64,000 bases of DNA, from positions 1 to 64,000 of the forward strand of contig JADJAB010000004.1 of the NCBI GenBank assembly GCA_016704435.1, in the 5' to 3' direction. Numbering within the stretch: position 1 is the stretch's first letter; each line of letters opens with the position of its first letter. Source of the stretch: Rhodobacter sp. (GTDB lineage Bacteria > Pseudomonadota > Alphaproteobacteria > Rhodobacterales > Rhodobacteraceae). Of the stretch, positions 45,234 to 54,468 are shown in pieces. The translations under genes were made by a program, and so were the position numbers. The notes beneath the pieces are model-generated. The model saw nothing but the letters and a program-made list of their open reading frames with translations, made no database searches and had not been told where the DNA came from.

Positions 45234-45780
45234 GTTCGTTCTCGTCGCTGCCCTGCTGGCCAGCCCCGCCTTTGCCGAGGGCGAACCCGACGGCCCCGGC
45301 CCCAATCTGGTGATCCAGGTCGCGGGCCAGGCCAACGGCACCATCGTCATCGACATGCTGCCCGACCGCGCGCCCAAGCATGTTGCACAGATGACCGCTC
45401 TCGCCACCGCAGGCGCCTATGACAACGTGGTGTTCCACCGCGTCATCGACGGCTTCATGGCGCAGACCGGCGATGTGCAGTTCGGCAAGTCGGGCGGGGA
45501 CCTGTCGATGGCCGGCGCAGGCGGGTCCGAGATGCCGGACCTGCCGGCCGAATTCTCGGATATCTCGTTCCAGCGCGGCATCGTCGGCATGGCGCGGTCA
45601 CAAGACCCGAATTCGGGCAATTCGCAGTTCTTCATCATGTTCGCGCCGGGCGAGTTCCTGGACGGCCAATATACCGTCGTCGGCCATGTGGTGTCCGGCA
45701 TGGATGTGGTCGACCAGATCGCCATGGGAGAGCCGCCCACCACGCCGGACGTGATGACCAGGGTCTCGGTCCAGCCGTAA
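45223..45780 (+). CDS. Cyclophilin-type peptidyl-prolyl isomerase, periplasmic
   Basis: A 185-residue cyclophilin with an N-terminal signal peptide (KFVLVAALLASPAFA), hence exported (PpiA-like). Core motifs are FHRVIDGFMAQTGDVQFG, GMARSQDPNSGNSQFFIMF and GQYTVVGHVVSGMDVVDQI. Its similarity to the preceding gene points to tandem duplication followed by gain or loss of the signal sequence. Confidence 0.94.
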   Translation: MSRKFVLVAALLASPAFAEGEPDGPGPNLVIQVAGQANGTIVIDMLPDRAPKHVAQMTALATAGAYDNVVFHRVIDGFMAQTGDVQFGKSGGDLSMAGAGGSEMPDLPAEFSDISFQRGIVGMARSQDPNSGNSQFFIMFAPGEFLDGQYTVVGHVVSGMDVVDQIAMGEPPTTPDVMTRVSVQP

Positions 45781-45786
45781 GGCAAG

Positions 45787-45814
45787 GCAGGATGGGCAAT
45801 ACTGCCCATCCTGC
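45787..45814. terminator. Bidirectional terminator between cyclophilin and tyrS genes
   Basis: A perfect 12-bp stem, GCAGGATGGGCA with its complement, closes an ATAC loop in the 40-base gap between two convergent stop codons. T-tracts are short, so efficiency is uncertain. Confidence 0.75.
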
Positions 45815-45820
45815 GATTCC

Positions 45821-47085
45821 TCAGCCCAAGACCACCAGCGCGTGCCGCTTCTTGCCTGCCGTCAGCTTCAGTGGCTCGGCCAGATGGCTGGCGCCGATGC
45901 GCAACCCGCTGTCGGTGATGATTTCGTCATTCACCCTGGCACCGCCTTCCGCGATCAGCCGCTTTGCGTCCTTGCCGCTTGCCGCCAGGCCCGCCCGCAC
46001 GAAAAGCTGCACCACGCCGATGCCCTCGGCCAGTTCTTCGGCCGCCAGCGTCACCGTCGGCAGGTCGTCCCCGATCCCGCCCTTCTCGAACACCTCGCGC
46101 GCCGTGGCCTCGGCCGCCGCCGCCGCCTCGGCGCCGTGCAGCAGCGTCGTCACCGCATTGGCCAGCACGATCTTCGCCGCGTTCACCTCCGACCCCGCCA
46201 GCGCGCCCAGCCGGTCGCACTCCGCCACCGGAAGCTCGGTGTAAAGCTTCAGGAACCGGCCCACATCGGCATCCGTAGTGTTGCGCCAGAACTGCCAGAA
46301 CTCATAGGGCTGAACATGTCGCCGTTCAGCCAGACCGCGCCGGAGGCGCTCTTGCCCATCTTCCTGCCGTCGCTGGTGGTCAGAAGATGCGAGGTCAGGC
46401 CGAACACCTCGCCCCCGGTTTCTTCACCACCGATCACCCGCCGTGTCAGATCCACGCCATTGACGATATTGCCCCACTGGTCCGACCCGCCCATCTGCAA
46501 CAGGCAGCCGTAGCGGCGGTGCAGTTCCAGGAAGTCATAGGCCTGCAGGATCATGTAGTTGAATTCCAGGAACGACAGGCTCTGCTCGCGGTCCAGCCGC
46601 GATTTCACGGACTCGAACGACAACATCCGGTTGACGCTGAAATGCCGCCCGATGTCGCGCAGGAAGGCGATGTAGTTCAACTGATCCAGCCACTCGGCGT
46701 TGTTCACCATCATGGCGTCTGTCGGCCCGTCGCCAAAGGCGACATAGGGTGAGAACGCCCGCTTGATCCCGGCGATGTTGTCGTCGATCTGGGCATCGGT
46801 CAGCAGCGGGCGCTCTTCGGCCCGGAACGACGGATCGCCGATCTTCGTCGTACCGCCGCCCATCAGCACGATCGGCTTGCCGCCGCATTTCTGCAGCCAG
46901 CGCAGCATCATGATCTGGATCAGGCTGCCGACATGCAGCGACTTCGCGGTTGCGTCAAAGCCGATATAGCTTGGCACCACGCCTTTCACGAAGGCCTCGT
47001 CCAGTGCCTGATAATCGGTGCAATCGGCGACGAAGCCGCGCTCCAGCATCACACGCATGAAATCGGATTTCGGATGGTAGGTCAT
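45821..47085 (-). CDS. tyrS: Tyrosyl-tRNA synthetase, frameshifted as read
   Basis: TyrRS, about 421 residues. The catalytic domain carries the HIGH-like HVGSLIQIMML, the GSDQWGN tyrosine pocket and the KMSKS-like KMGKSASGAVWLN. One base is missing in the C-run near 46312; the text then continues as VGRFLKLYTELPVAECDRLGAL and a C-terminal S4-like domain (LFVRAGLAASGKDAKRLIAEGGARVNDEIITD). The gene is divergent from anmK. A truly broken tyrS would be lethal without a second copy. Confidence 0.94.
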
Positions 47086-47142
47086 GGCCTGCTCGTGCTT
47101 TAAGGTCAGCTCGGTATAGCGGGGCAGGGGGCGAAGGGGAAG

Positions 47143-48249
47143 ATGGCGAAGCCAAAGGCGAAAGACGGCCCGATCTGGGCGCTTGGCGCAATGTCGGGCA
47201 CCTCGCTGGATGGTGTCGACGCCGCGATGATCCTGACCGACGGGCATCAGGTGATGGAGTTCGGCCCGCATGCCTATCGCCTCTATGCACTGGCCGAACA
47301 GGCCACCCTGCGCGCCGCGCTGGGGAAATGGCCGAACGATCCCGGCGTGGCCGAAGCCGCGCAGGTGGTTGAAACCGCGCATGCCGAGTTGATGTCGCGC
47401 TTTTCCGGCGCCGAGGTGGCGGGGTTTCACGGCCAGACCCTGGCGCATGATCCGCGCGGGCGCGGCACCCATCAGGCCGGCAACGGCGATCTTCTGGCCG
47501 GCGTTCTGGGCCTGCCCGTGGTGTGGGATTTCCGCACTTCGGACGTGACACTGGGCGGGCAGGGCGCCCCACTGGCGCCGTTCTTCCACTTCGCTTTGGC
47601 CAAGAAGATCGGCGCCGACCAACCCATCGGCTTTCTCAACCTTGGCGGTGTCGGCAACCTGACCTGGGTCGACCCCACGCAACCCGGCCCCGAGGTTCCC
47701 GGTGCGCTTCTGGCCTTCGATACCGGCCCCGCCAATGCACCGATCAACGACCTGATGCGCGCGCGTCTGGGCCGCGATCAGGACGATGGCGGCACGATGG
47801 CGGCGAAAGGCCGGGTGAAGAAAGCGGTGATCGAGGCTTTCCTGAACCACCCCTGGTTCTTTCGCATTCCGCCGAAATCGCTGGACCGCAACGAATTTGC
47901 GGCCCTTCTCGATGCCGTGAAACCGCTGTCCACGCCCAATGCTCTGGCCACCCTGACCGCCGCCGCCGCCGCCGCCGTGGTGAAGGGGGCCGAGCATTTC
48001 CCGCGGCCTGTCAGCCGCCTTCTGGTCACCGGCGGCGGGCGCCACAACGCCACCCTGATGCGCCACCTGCGCCGCCAGTTCCCTTGCCCGGTCGAACCGG
48101 TCGAGACCACCGGCCTGAACGGCGACATGCTGGAGGCGCAGGCCTTTGCCTTCCTCGCCGTGCGGGTGATGCGCGGCATGGCGACGTCCTGTCCCGGCAC
48201 CACCGGCGTGCCGGCAGCCGTCGGCGGCGGCCAGATCAGCCGGCCGTGA
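47143..48249 (+). CDS. anmK: Anhydro-N-acetylmuramic acid kinase
   Basis: A 368-residue sugar kinase that recycles 1,6-anhydro-MurNAc from peptidoglycan turnover. Key motifs are GAMSGTSLDGVDAAMILTDG, GFHGQTLAHDPRGRGTHQAGNGDLLAG, VVWDFRTSDVTLGGQGAPLAPFFHFALA, LNLGGVGNLTWVD and FDTGPANAPINDLM. Divergent from tyrS with a 57-base gap; its 3' end overlaps rarD on the other strand by 14 bases. Confidence 0.95.
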   Translation: MAKPKAKDGPIWALGAMSGTSLDGVDAAMILTDGHQVMEFGPHAYRLYALAEQATLRAALGKWPNDPGVAEAAQVVETAHAELMSRFSGAEVAGFHGQTLAHDPRGRGTHQAGNGDLLAGVLGLPVVWDFRTSDVTLGGQGAPLAPFFHFALAKKIGADQPIGFLNLGGVGNLTWVDPTQPGPEVPGALLAFDTGPANAPINDLMRARLGRDQDDGGTMAAKGRVKKAVIEAFLNHPWFFRIPPKSLDRNEFAALLDAVKPLSTPNALATLTAAAAAAVVKGAEHFPRPVSRLLVTGGGRHNATLMRHLRRQFPCPVEPVETTGLNGDMLEAQAFAFLAVRVMRGMATSCPGTTGVPAAVGGGQISRP

Positions 48250-49144
48250 CCACCGGCCTGCGCCGCAGGATCGACCAGGAATAGATCACCAGCGCCGCCC
48301 AGATGAAGCCGAAGGCGACCAGTTTCGTGGCCGAGAACGGCTCGTCGAACAGGAATACCGCAGTCAGGAAGATCAGCGTCGGCGCGATGTATTGCATGAT
48401 CGCGATGGTCGACAGCCGCAGCCGCTTGGCGCCATTGGCATAGATCATCAGCGGCCCGGCCGTCACGATCCCGCAGCCCACCAGCAGCCAGGTATCGCCC
48501 GGCATGCCAACCGCGAAATGCCCGCCGCCCTGCACGGCCAGCCAGACCGCATAGGCCAGCCCGAAGGGCGCCAGGATCAGCACCTCCAGCGCAAAGCCCT
48601 GATTGGGACCGATCGGCAGGCGGCGCTTGAAATAGGCATAGAACCCCCAGGTCAGGAACAGCCCCATCGCCACCAGCGGCAGCCGCCCGGTCTCCCAGGT
48701 CAGGATCGCAACCGCCACACTGGCCGAGGCGATCGCCAGCCACTGGATGCCGCGCAGCCGTTCGCCCAGCAGCACCGCGCCCAGCAGGATCGAGAACAAG
48801 GGGTTGACGTAGTAGCCCAGGGCGGCGTCCAGCGCATGGCCCGCTCCGATCGCCCAGACATAGATCCCCCAGTTGACCGAGATGATCGCCGCCGTCAGCG
48901 CGGCCATCGCCAGCATGCGCGGGTTGGCCAGCGCCGCGCGCAGATCCGCAGTGCGGCCCAGCCAGACCAGCACCGCAAGGGCCACCGGCACCGACCAGAT
49001 CGCCCGGTGCGCAACCACCTCGACCGGAGGGATATGCGCCAGCGCCTTCATGTAGAGCGGCAGAAAGCCCCACAGCACATAGGCTGCCAGTGCGTAGAAG
49101 AACCCCGCGCGGCTGTCTCCGGTCTGATCGTTGCTCTGGCTCAT
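48236..49144 (-). CDS. rarD: RarD-type EamA transporter
   Basis: A 302-residue protein with ten predicted helices and RarD-specific text: GFFYALAAYVLWGFLPLYMKALAHIPPVEVVAHRAIWSVP, NWGIYVWAIGAGHALDAALGYYVNPLFSILLGAVLLGERL and LMIYANGAKRLRLSTIAIMQYIAPTLIFLTAVFLFDEPF. RarD proteins are putative drug or metabolite exporters of unknown substrate. Start 49144 excludes unrelated upstream frame. Convergent with anmK. Confidence 0.92.
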   Translation of the reverse strand: MSQSNDQTGDSRAGFFYALAAYVLWGFLPLYMKALAHIPPVEVVAHRAIWSVPVALAVLVWLGRTADLRAALANPRMLAMAALTAAIISVNWGIYVWAIGAGHALDAALGYYVNPLFSILLGAVLLGERLRGIQWLAIASASVAVAILTWETGRLPLVAMGLFLTWGFYAYFKRRLPIGPNQGFALEVLILAPFGLAYAVWLAVQGGGHFAVGMPGDTWLLVGCGIVTAGPLMIYANGAKRLRLSTIAIMQYIAPTLIFLTAVFLFDEPFSATKLVAFGFIWAALVIYSWSILRRRPVVTAG

Positions 49145-49197
49145 CCGGCAGGCCTTACCTCGCCGCAAGGCTGCCTGCCATGGCGAAAATGCGCCCG

Positions 49198-50082
49198 CTA
49201 CAATCGGCGTGCCAGAAATTCCCTGGTGAAGGCCGCATAGCCCGGCGCCGTCACCCGCAGATGGTCTCTCATCCGGGCGTGCAGGTCGGGCAGGCGGTGG
49301 AACGGCACCGCCGGATAGACGTGGTGTTCGACGTGATAAGGCATGTTCCAGGCCAGAAACCGCACGATGCGGTTGGTAAAGGTCGTCCGTGTGTTCTGCA
49401 GCATGTCGGCCACGAACGGGCAATCGCCATGCTCTGCCAGAAGATACAGCCGCAGGAACGGCTGACCCAGCAGGACCGGCACCACCCAGATCCAGATCAG
49501 CAGCGGCGACCAGAGCAGACTGAGTGCTGCCATCGCATAAAGGCAAGCCATCCATCGCGCCTCGCGAACCATGCGCGGACGTGCGGCCTCGGGCAGGTAG
49601 GCGCCCGTTGCCCGCCCGGCAACCAGACCCGCCGTCACCTTGAGTCCCGCCCACCAGAACGGCAGGCCGCTGACATGCCAGGCCCAGGCCCCCAAGCTGT
49701 CGCGCCGCGGCCCGTCCAGTTCGGGGTCCCTGCCGGGACTGTTGGTCCAGCGGTGATGCGCCAGATGGAAATAGCGGAACCATTCGAAGGGCAGCAGCAA
49801 GAGCAGACCGCAGCCCCGCCCGACCCAGGTGTTGAGCCATTCCGACGTGAACGGAGTCCGGTGCGTGCATTCATGCTCCAGCGTGAACAGGAACACGACC
49901 AGCACGCCCTGCACCGGCAAGAAAGCCCACCACCCCGGCACCCCCGCCGCGATTGCCGCGCTGCACAGACAGATCGCCGCCAGATGCAGCGACAGATGCC
50001 GCAGACCGGCGGCATCCGAGGTGCGCGTCAAAGCCTCGCGGTCGGCGGCGGCAAGGCTGCTCAGGAACGCCCGGTGATCCAT
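49198..50082 (-). CDS. Fatty acid desaturase family protein
   Basis: A 294-residue di-iron membrane desaturase. The three histidine boxes are HECTH (70-74), HLAHH (106-110) and HVEHH (250-254), with AEHGD at about 216-220. Hydrophobic helices surround them. This arrangement is shared by acyl-lipid desaturases and beta-carotene ketolase-like enzymes; the substrate is unknown. Start 50082 is preferred to 50097 because AGGAGT lies 7 bases upstream. It begins within the stop region of the cupin gene. Confidence 0.9.
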   Translation of the reverse strand: MDHRAFLSSLAAADREALTRTSDAAGLRHLSLHLAAICLCSAAIAAGVPGWWAFLPVQGVLVVFLFTLEHECTHRTPFTSEWLNTWVGRGCGLLLLLPFEWFRYFHLAHHRWTNSPGRDPELDGPRRDSLGAWAWHVSGLPFWWAGLKVTAGLVAGRATGAYLPEAARPRMVREARWMACLYAMAALSLLWSPLLIWIWVVPVLLGQPFLRLYLLAEHGDCPFVADMLQNTRTTFTNRIVRFLAWNMPYHVEHHVYPAVPFHRLPDLHARMRDHLRVTAPGYAAFTREFLARRL

Positions 50083-50086
50083 CTCC

Positions 50087-50506
50087 TTACTCCTCATGCG
50101 GCAAATCCCAGCCCGCAGGCGCCAGTTGGAACCCGTCGAAGCGAAAGCCGGGCGATACGGTGCAACTGACCAGCGTCCAGTCGCCGGTCGTCACCGCTGC
50201 CTGCCACCAGCCGGCCGGCACCACGATCTGGGGGCGGTCGCCCGCCAGCACGTCCGGCCCCAGCCGATGGGTCGCCGCCGCCGTCTGCCCCATCGACAGC
50301 ACCAAGGGTGCGCCCGCATGCCACAGCCAGATCTCGTCGGCATCGACACGGTGCCAATGGCTCCGCTCGCCCCGCGCCAGCAGGAACAGGATCGCCGTGC
50401 CCGTCGCACGGCCCGCCACCTCCGGTCCGCGCCAGGTTTCGCGGTACCAGCCGCCCTCGGGATGTGCCTGCAAGCCGAGCCGCGCGATGATCGCATGTGC
50501 GCTCAC
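50087..50506 (-). CDS. Cupin-domain protein (DUF985)
   Basis: A 139-residue cupin of the DUF985 type: LGLQAHPEGGWYRETWR, AILFLLARGERSHWHRVDADEIWLWHAGAPLVLSM, VVPAGWWQAAVTTGDWTLVSCTVSPGFRFDGFQLA. His and Glu residues typical of a metal site are in HWHRVDADE. The start is GTG 50506, with GGAGGGAAGC directly ahead, overlapping the end of the pseudouridine synthase gene. Function of the family is unknown. Confidence 0.88.
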   Translation of the reverse strand: MSAHAIIARLGLQAHPEGGWYRETWRGPEVAGRATGTAILFLLARGERSHWHRVDADEIWLWHAGAPLVLSMGQTAAATHRLGPDVLAGDRPQIVVPAGWWQAAVTTGDWTLVSCTVSPGFRFDGFQLAPAGWDLPHEE

Positions 50507-51033
50507 GCTTCCCTCCATTCGCCGGGGGCCAGCCCATCCAGCGTCCAGTCCCCCACGCGGGTCCGGATCAGCCGCAGGCAGGGCAGGCCAACGGCGGCGC
50601 ACATCCGCCGCACCTGCCGGTTGCGGCCTTCGCGGATCGTCAGTTCGATCCAAGCGTCCGGCACGGTCTGGCGCACCCGGATCGGCGGTGTGCGCGGCCA
50701 GAGCCATGCGGGAGTATCCACCATACGGGCGCTGGCGGGCAGGGTCGGGCCGTCCTTCAACGCCACGCCGCTACGAAGCCGGTCCAGCGCCGCTTCGCTT
50801 GCCACACCCTCCACCTGCGCCAGATACACCTTCTCCATCTTGTGCCTAGGGTCCGCGATCCGCGCTTGCAGCTGGCCGTCATCGGTCAGCACCACCAGCC
50901 CTTCGCTGTCGCGGTCCAGCCGCCCGGCCGGATAGACACCCTTCACCTTGACCACATCCGCCAAAGTCGCGCGTCCCGTGCCATCGGTGAACTGGCACAG
51001 CATGTCATAGGGCTTGTTGAGCTCGATCAGCAT
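50503..51033 (-). CDS. rRNA pseudouridine synthase (RluE-like)
   Basis: A 176-residue RsuA-family enzyme without an S4 domain, as in RluE, which modifies 23S rRNA. The catalytic Asp40 lies in YPAGRLDRDSEGLVVLT; also ADPRHKMEKVYLAQVEG and LTIREGRNRQVRRMCAAVGLPCLRLIRTRVGDW. The length and absence of an S4 domain favour RluE over RsuA or RluB. It heads the small run pseudouridine synthase-cupin-desaturase. Confidence 0.92.
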   Translation of the reverse strand: MLIELNKPYDMLCQFTDGTGRATLADVVKVKGVYPAGRLDRDSEGLVVLTDDGQLQARIADPRHKMEKVYLAQVEGVASEAALDRLRSGVALKDGPTLPASARMVDTPAWLWPRTPPIRVRQTVPDAWIELTIREGRNRQVRRMCAAVGLPCLRLIRTRVGDWTLDGLAPGEWREA

Positions 51034-51107
51034 TGCAAATCCCTAGCGCGACCCGCGCCGCAGGGGAAGCCATTGCCGCAGCGCCGCCCGCGTGCCACCG
51101 TCGCCTG

Positions 51108-52174
51108 ATGGCCCATACCCTGATCATCGGCGCCGGAATCACCGGGGCCTCGATTGCGCATGAATGCGCCTTGCGCGGCGACCGGGTGACGATCCTGACC
51201 GCCCACCCGACCGGGGGGCTGGCCTCCGCCGCGTCCTTCGGCTGGATCAACGCCTCGTTCCATCTGTCCGAGGCGCATTACGCCCTGCGGCTGGCCGGGA
51301 TGCAGGCGCACCGCCGCCTGTTGGACCAGTTGCAAGGCCTGCCGACCGTATTTCCCGGCTGCCTGTGGTATGAAGACGTGGGCGATGCACAGGCTGAGGC
51401 CGCCCACTGCCTGTCGTCGCTTGGCTACCCCTTGCAGCGCCTGACCCGGGCGCAGATTGCCGCCCTTGTCCCCGCGCTTGGCCCGGTGCCGGAAACGGCG
51501 CTCCTCTTTCCCGACGAAGGTGCGGCCAACCCGGCCGTTCTGGCCCGTGCGCTGATCGCCGCTTCCGGAGCGACGGTGATGCAGGCCACTGTCACCGCGC
51601 TGACCGAAGCGCAAGGCAGGGTGACCGGCGCATCGACCGAGGCCGGCGCCATCTGCGCCGACCGCACGATCCTGGCCACAGGCGTCGGCACTCCGGCCTT
51701 GCTGACGCCGCTTGGCCTGACCCCTGCCGATGCTGGACCGCCCCGGCATGATCCTTGCCACCCAACCCCTGCCGCCGATCTGCCCGCTGATCCTTGCCAC
51801 CCCCACGCAAGAGCTGCGCCAGGACACGGACGGCCGGTTGATCGCCCCCGCTTCAGCCAACCACCAGTCCGACAACAGCGAAACGCTGGGCGGCTCTTTC
51901 CCGGCGCTGATTTCGGCCACGCTCGACCGGCTGCGCGGGCTCTTTCCGAAAGCCGACATCGCCTATGCGCGGCACGCCATGGCCAACCGCCCCGTGCCCG
52001 GCGACGGCCTGCCCGTGGCGGGGCCAAGCCGCATCGCGGGCCTGTGGATCGCCGTCATGCATTCCGGCGCGACGTTGGCGCCCGCTGTTGCGGCGATGCT
52101 GGGCCGAGGAAATGCAAAGCGGGCCGCAAAGCCCGCTTCTGGCGCCGTTCCGCCCGGCGCGGTTCGATCTCTAG
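51108..52174 (+). CDS. FAD-dependent amino-acid oxidoreductase, frameshifted as read
   Basis: A DadA-like flavoenzyme of about 355 residues. The Rossmann motif LIIGAGITGASIAHECALRG begins the protein; GGLASAASFGWINASFH, LVPALGPVPETALLFPDEGAANPAVLARALI and ADRTILATGVGTPALL follow. Frame changes near 51727 and 52100, each one base, lead to MLDRPGMILATQPLPP, LPVAGPSRIAGLWIAVMHSGATLAPAVAAML and finally SGPQSPLLAPFRPARFDL. It ends 3 bases before the enolase stop on the other strand. Confidence 0.85.
52117..52138 (-). terminator. Enolase terminator hidden in the opposing coding region
   Basis: AAGCGGGC (52117-52124) pairs perfectly over 8 bp with GCCCGCTT (52131-52138). On the - strand it lies 40 bases after the eno stop and is followed by TGCATTT. 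It is inside the last codons of the FAD oxidoreductase. Confidence 0.55.
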
Positions 52175-52177
52175 GGG

Positions 52178-53455
52178 TCAGCCCCGAAGGATACTGCGCC
52201 CGGCGTATTCTGCCGTCTCGCCCAGCATTTCCTCGATACGGATCAACTGGTTGTATTTTGCCAGCCGGTCGGACCGCGCCAGGGATCCGGTCTTGATCTG
52301 CCCGCAGTTCGTCGCCACCGCCAGATCGGCGATCGTGGCATCCTCGGTCTCACCCGAACGGTGGCTCATCACATTGGTGAACCCGGCCCGATGCGCCATG
52401 TCGACGGCCTCCAGCGTTTCGGTCAGCGTGCCGATCTGGTTGACCTTGACCAGCATCGAATTGGCCGTACCGCGCTTGATGCCTTCGGCCAGACGGCGCG
52501 GGTTGGTGACGAAAAGATCATCGCCGACCAGTTGGATCTTGGCCCCCAGCTTGTCGGTCAGCATCTTCCAGCCGTCCCAATCATCTTCCGAACAGCCATC
52601 CTCGATCGAGAGGATCGGATAGTCCGCCGCCAGCGCCGCCAGATACTCGACGTTTTCGGCCGGAGTCAGGGTTTTCCCTTCACCTTCAAGCGCATACTTG
52701 CCGTTCTTGAAGTATTCCGTGGCGGCGCAGTCCAGCGCCAGGAAAATATCCTCGCCCGGCCGATAGCCCGCCTTCTCGATGGACTTCAGGATGAAATCCA
52801 GCGCCGCACGGGCCGACGACAGGTTCGGCGCAAAGCCGCCTTCGTCGCCGATGCCAGTGGACAGGCCGGCCCCCGACAGCTCTTTTTTCAGCGTGTGGAA
52901 CACCTCGGACCCCATCCGCACCGCCTCGCGGATATCATCCGCGCCGACCGGCATGATCATGAATTCCTGGATGTCGATCGGGTTGTCGGCATGCGCGCCG
53001 CCGTTGATGATGTTCATCATCGGCACCGGCAGGATCCGCGCCGAAGTGCCGCCGACATAGCGATAGAGGGGCTGGCTGGAGTATTCCGCCGCTGCCTTCG
53101 CCACCGCCAGCGACACGCCAAGAATGGCGTTGGCACCCAGACGGCCCTTGTTGGGCGTGCCGTCCATCTCGATCATGGTGCGGTCGATGCCGACCTGCTC
53201 GGTCGCGTCGAACCCGACCAGTTCTTCGGCAATCTCGCCGTTCACTGCCGCCACCGCTTCCAGGACGCCCTTGCCCATGTAGCGCGACGTGTCGCCGTCG
53301 CGCCGCTCCACTGCCTCATGCGCGCCGGTCGAGGCGCCTGATGGCACCGCCGCGCGGCCCATGGCGCCGCTTTCCAGCACCACATCCACCTCGACGGTGG
53401 GGTTGCCGCGGCTGTCGAGGATTTCGCGGGCGTGAATGTCGATGATCGTGCTCAT
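52178..53455 (-). CDS. eno: Enolase
   Basis: A 425-residue enolase converting 2-phosphoglycerate to phosphoenolpyruvate. Conserved text includes IHAREILDSRGNPTVEVDV, VPSGASTGAHEAVERRDGD, NIINGGAHADNPIDIQEFMIMP, SIEDGCSEDDWDGW, LVKVNQIGTLTETLEAV and MSHRSGETEDATIADLAVA, covering the catalytic Glu and Lys and the magnesium-binding acidic residues. Intact and full length. Confidence 0.98.
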   Translation of the reverse strand: MSTIIDIHAREILDSRGNPTVEVDVVLESGAMGRAAVPSGASTGAHEAVERRDGDTSRYMGKGVLEAVAAVNGEIAEELVGFDATEQVGIDRTMIEMDGTPNKGRLGANAILGVSLAVAKAAAEYSSQPLYRYVGGTSARILPVPMMNIINGGAHADNPIDIQEFMIMPVGADDIREAVRMGSEVFHTLKKELSGAGLSTGIGDEGGFAPNLSSARAALDFILKSIEKAGYRPGEDIFLALDCAATEYFKNGKYALEGEGKTLTPAENVEYLAALAADYPILSIEDGCSEDDWDGWKMLTDKLGAKIQLVGDDLFVTNPRRLAEGIKRGTANSMLVKVNQIGTLTETLEAVDMAHRAGFTNVMSHRSGETEDATIADLAVATNCGQIKTGSLARSDRLAKYNQLIRIEEMLGETAEYAGRSILRG

Positions 53456-53497
53456 GGGGGGCTCCCTTTGGGCAAAGTGATGCTCTCGACCGCCCGT

Positions 53498-54406
53498 TTA
53501 GCCTTCATTCGCCGTCAGGGAAAGCCGCCGATTGCAGGCGCGCGCGCGGGCAAAGGCATAGAGGCCGGACCCGACGACGATGCCCGCGCCGATCAGTGTC
53601 GACAGGCCCGGACGCTCGCCCAGGAAGATCATCGCCAGAACGATCGCAAACACCAGCCGGGTATAGCGGAACGGCGCCACCACCGAGACCTCGCCCAGCC
53701 GCATCGCCGCGACCACCGCGTAATAGCCGAAGAGCCCGGTCACCAGCGCGCCGCCAAGGCCCAGCCATTGCGCAGGCGTCGGCATCACGAAGGTCTGGCC
53801 CATCACCGCCATAAGCAGCGCGCCTGCCGGCACCAGCCCCAGATAGGCCCAGGCCGCCACCTGAAAGGTGCCGATCCGCGCCGGCATCACCCGCGTCGAC
53901 AGATCGCGCACCGCCAGCACCAGCACGCAGGCAACCGTCAACAGGCCGGTCGGGTCGAAAGCCGCATCCCAGGGGCCAAGGATCACCATGACGCCGACGA
54001 AGCCGGCTGCGATCGAGCCCCAGCGCCGCCAGCCCACCTTTTCGCCCAGGACAATCGCCGCCCCCGCCACCACCACCAGGGGCGAGGCCTGCAGCAGCGC
54101 CGAGGTCATCGACAACGGCGCCAGCGCCAGCGCCACGATATAAAGCATCGCTGCCCCGGCCTCTCCCAGCGTGCGCAAGAGCGGTATGCCGCGCAGCGCA
54201 TCGCGGCTGAGGACCCGCTGGCCGCGGCGCGCCGCCAGCGCCCAGAACACCACCGCGCCCGCCGCCCCGGTCAACGCCAGCACCTGGCCTGGCGGAAGCA
54301 CCTCGGCGGCGCGCTTCAGGAACAGATCCTCGACGGCAAAGAACGCCATCGACCCGGTCATCAGAAGGGCTGCGCGGGAGTTCTCGGTCGCGGAAGCGGC
54401 GGTCAT
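53498..54406 (-). CDS. DMT-superfamily (EamA) transporter
   Basis: A 302-residue protein with ten hydrophobic segments in two EamA repeats: AALLMTGSMAFFAVEDLFLKRAAEVLPPGQVLALTGAAGAVVFW and LGLGGALVTGLFGYYAVVAAMRLGEVSVVAPFRYTRLVFAIVLAMIFLGERPGLSTLIGAGIVVGSGL. The substrate is unknown. It ends 42 bases upstream of the eno start, so it lies 5' to eno on the same strand but is unlikely to be functionally linked. Confidence 0.9.
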   Translation of the reverse strand: MTAASATENSRAALLMTGSMAFFAVEDLFLKRAAEVLPPGQVLALTGAAGAVVFWALAARRGQRVLSRDALRGIPLLRTLGEAGAAMLYIVALALAPLSMTSALLQASPLVVVAGAAIVLGEKVGWRRWGSIAAGFVGVMVILGPWDAAFDPTGLLTVACVLVLAVRDLSTRVMPARIGTFQVAAWAYLGLVPAGALLMAVMGQTFVMPTPAQWLGLGGALVTGLFGYYAVVAAMRLGEVSVVAPFRYTRLVFAIVLAMIFLGERPGLSTLIGAGIVVGSGLYAFARARACNRRLSLTANEG

Positions 54407-54468
54407 CTCTGCCTCTCACGGCCAGGATCGGGCTTTGGCCTTACACCGCCGTCAGGGCGAAGGAAACC

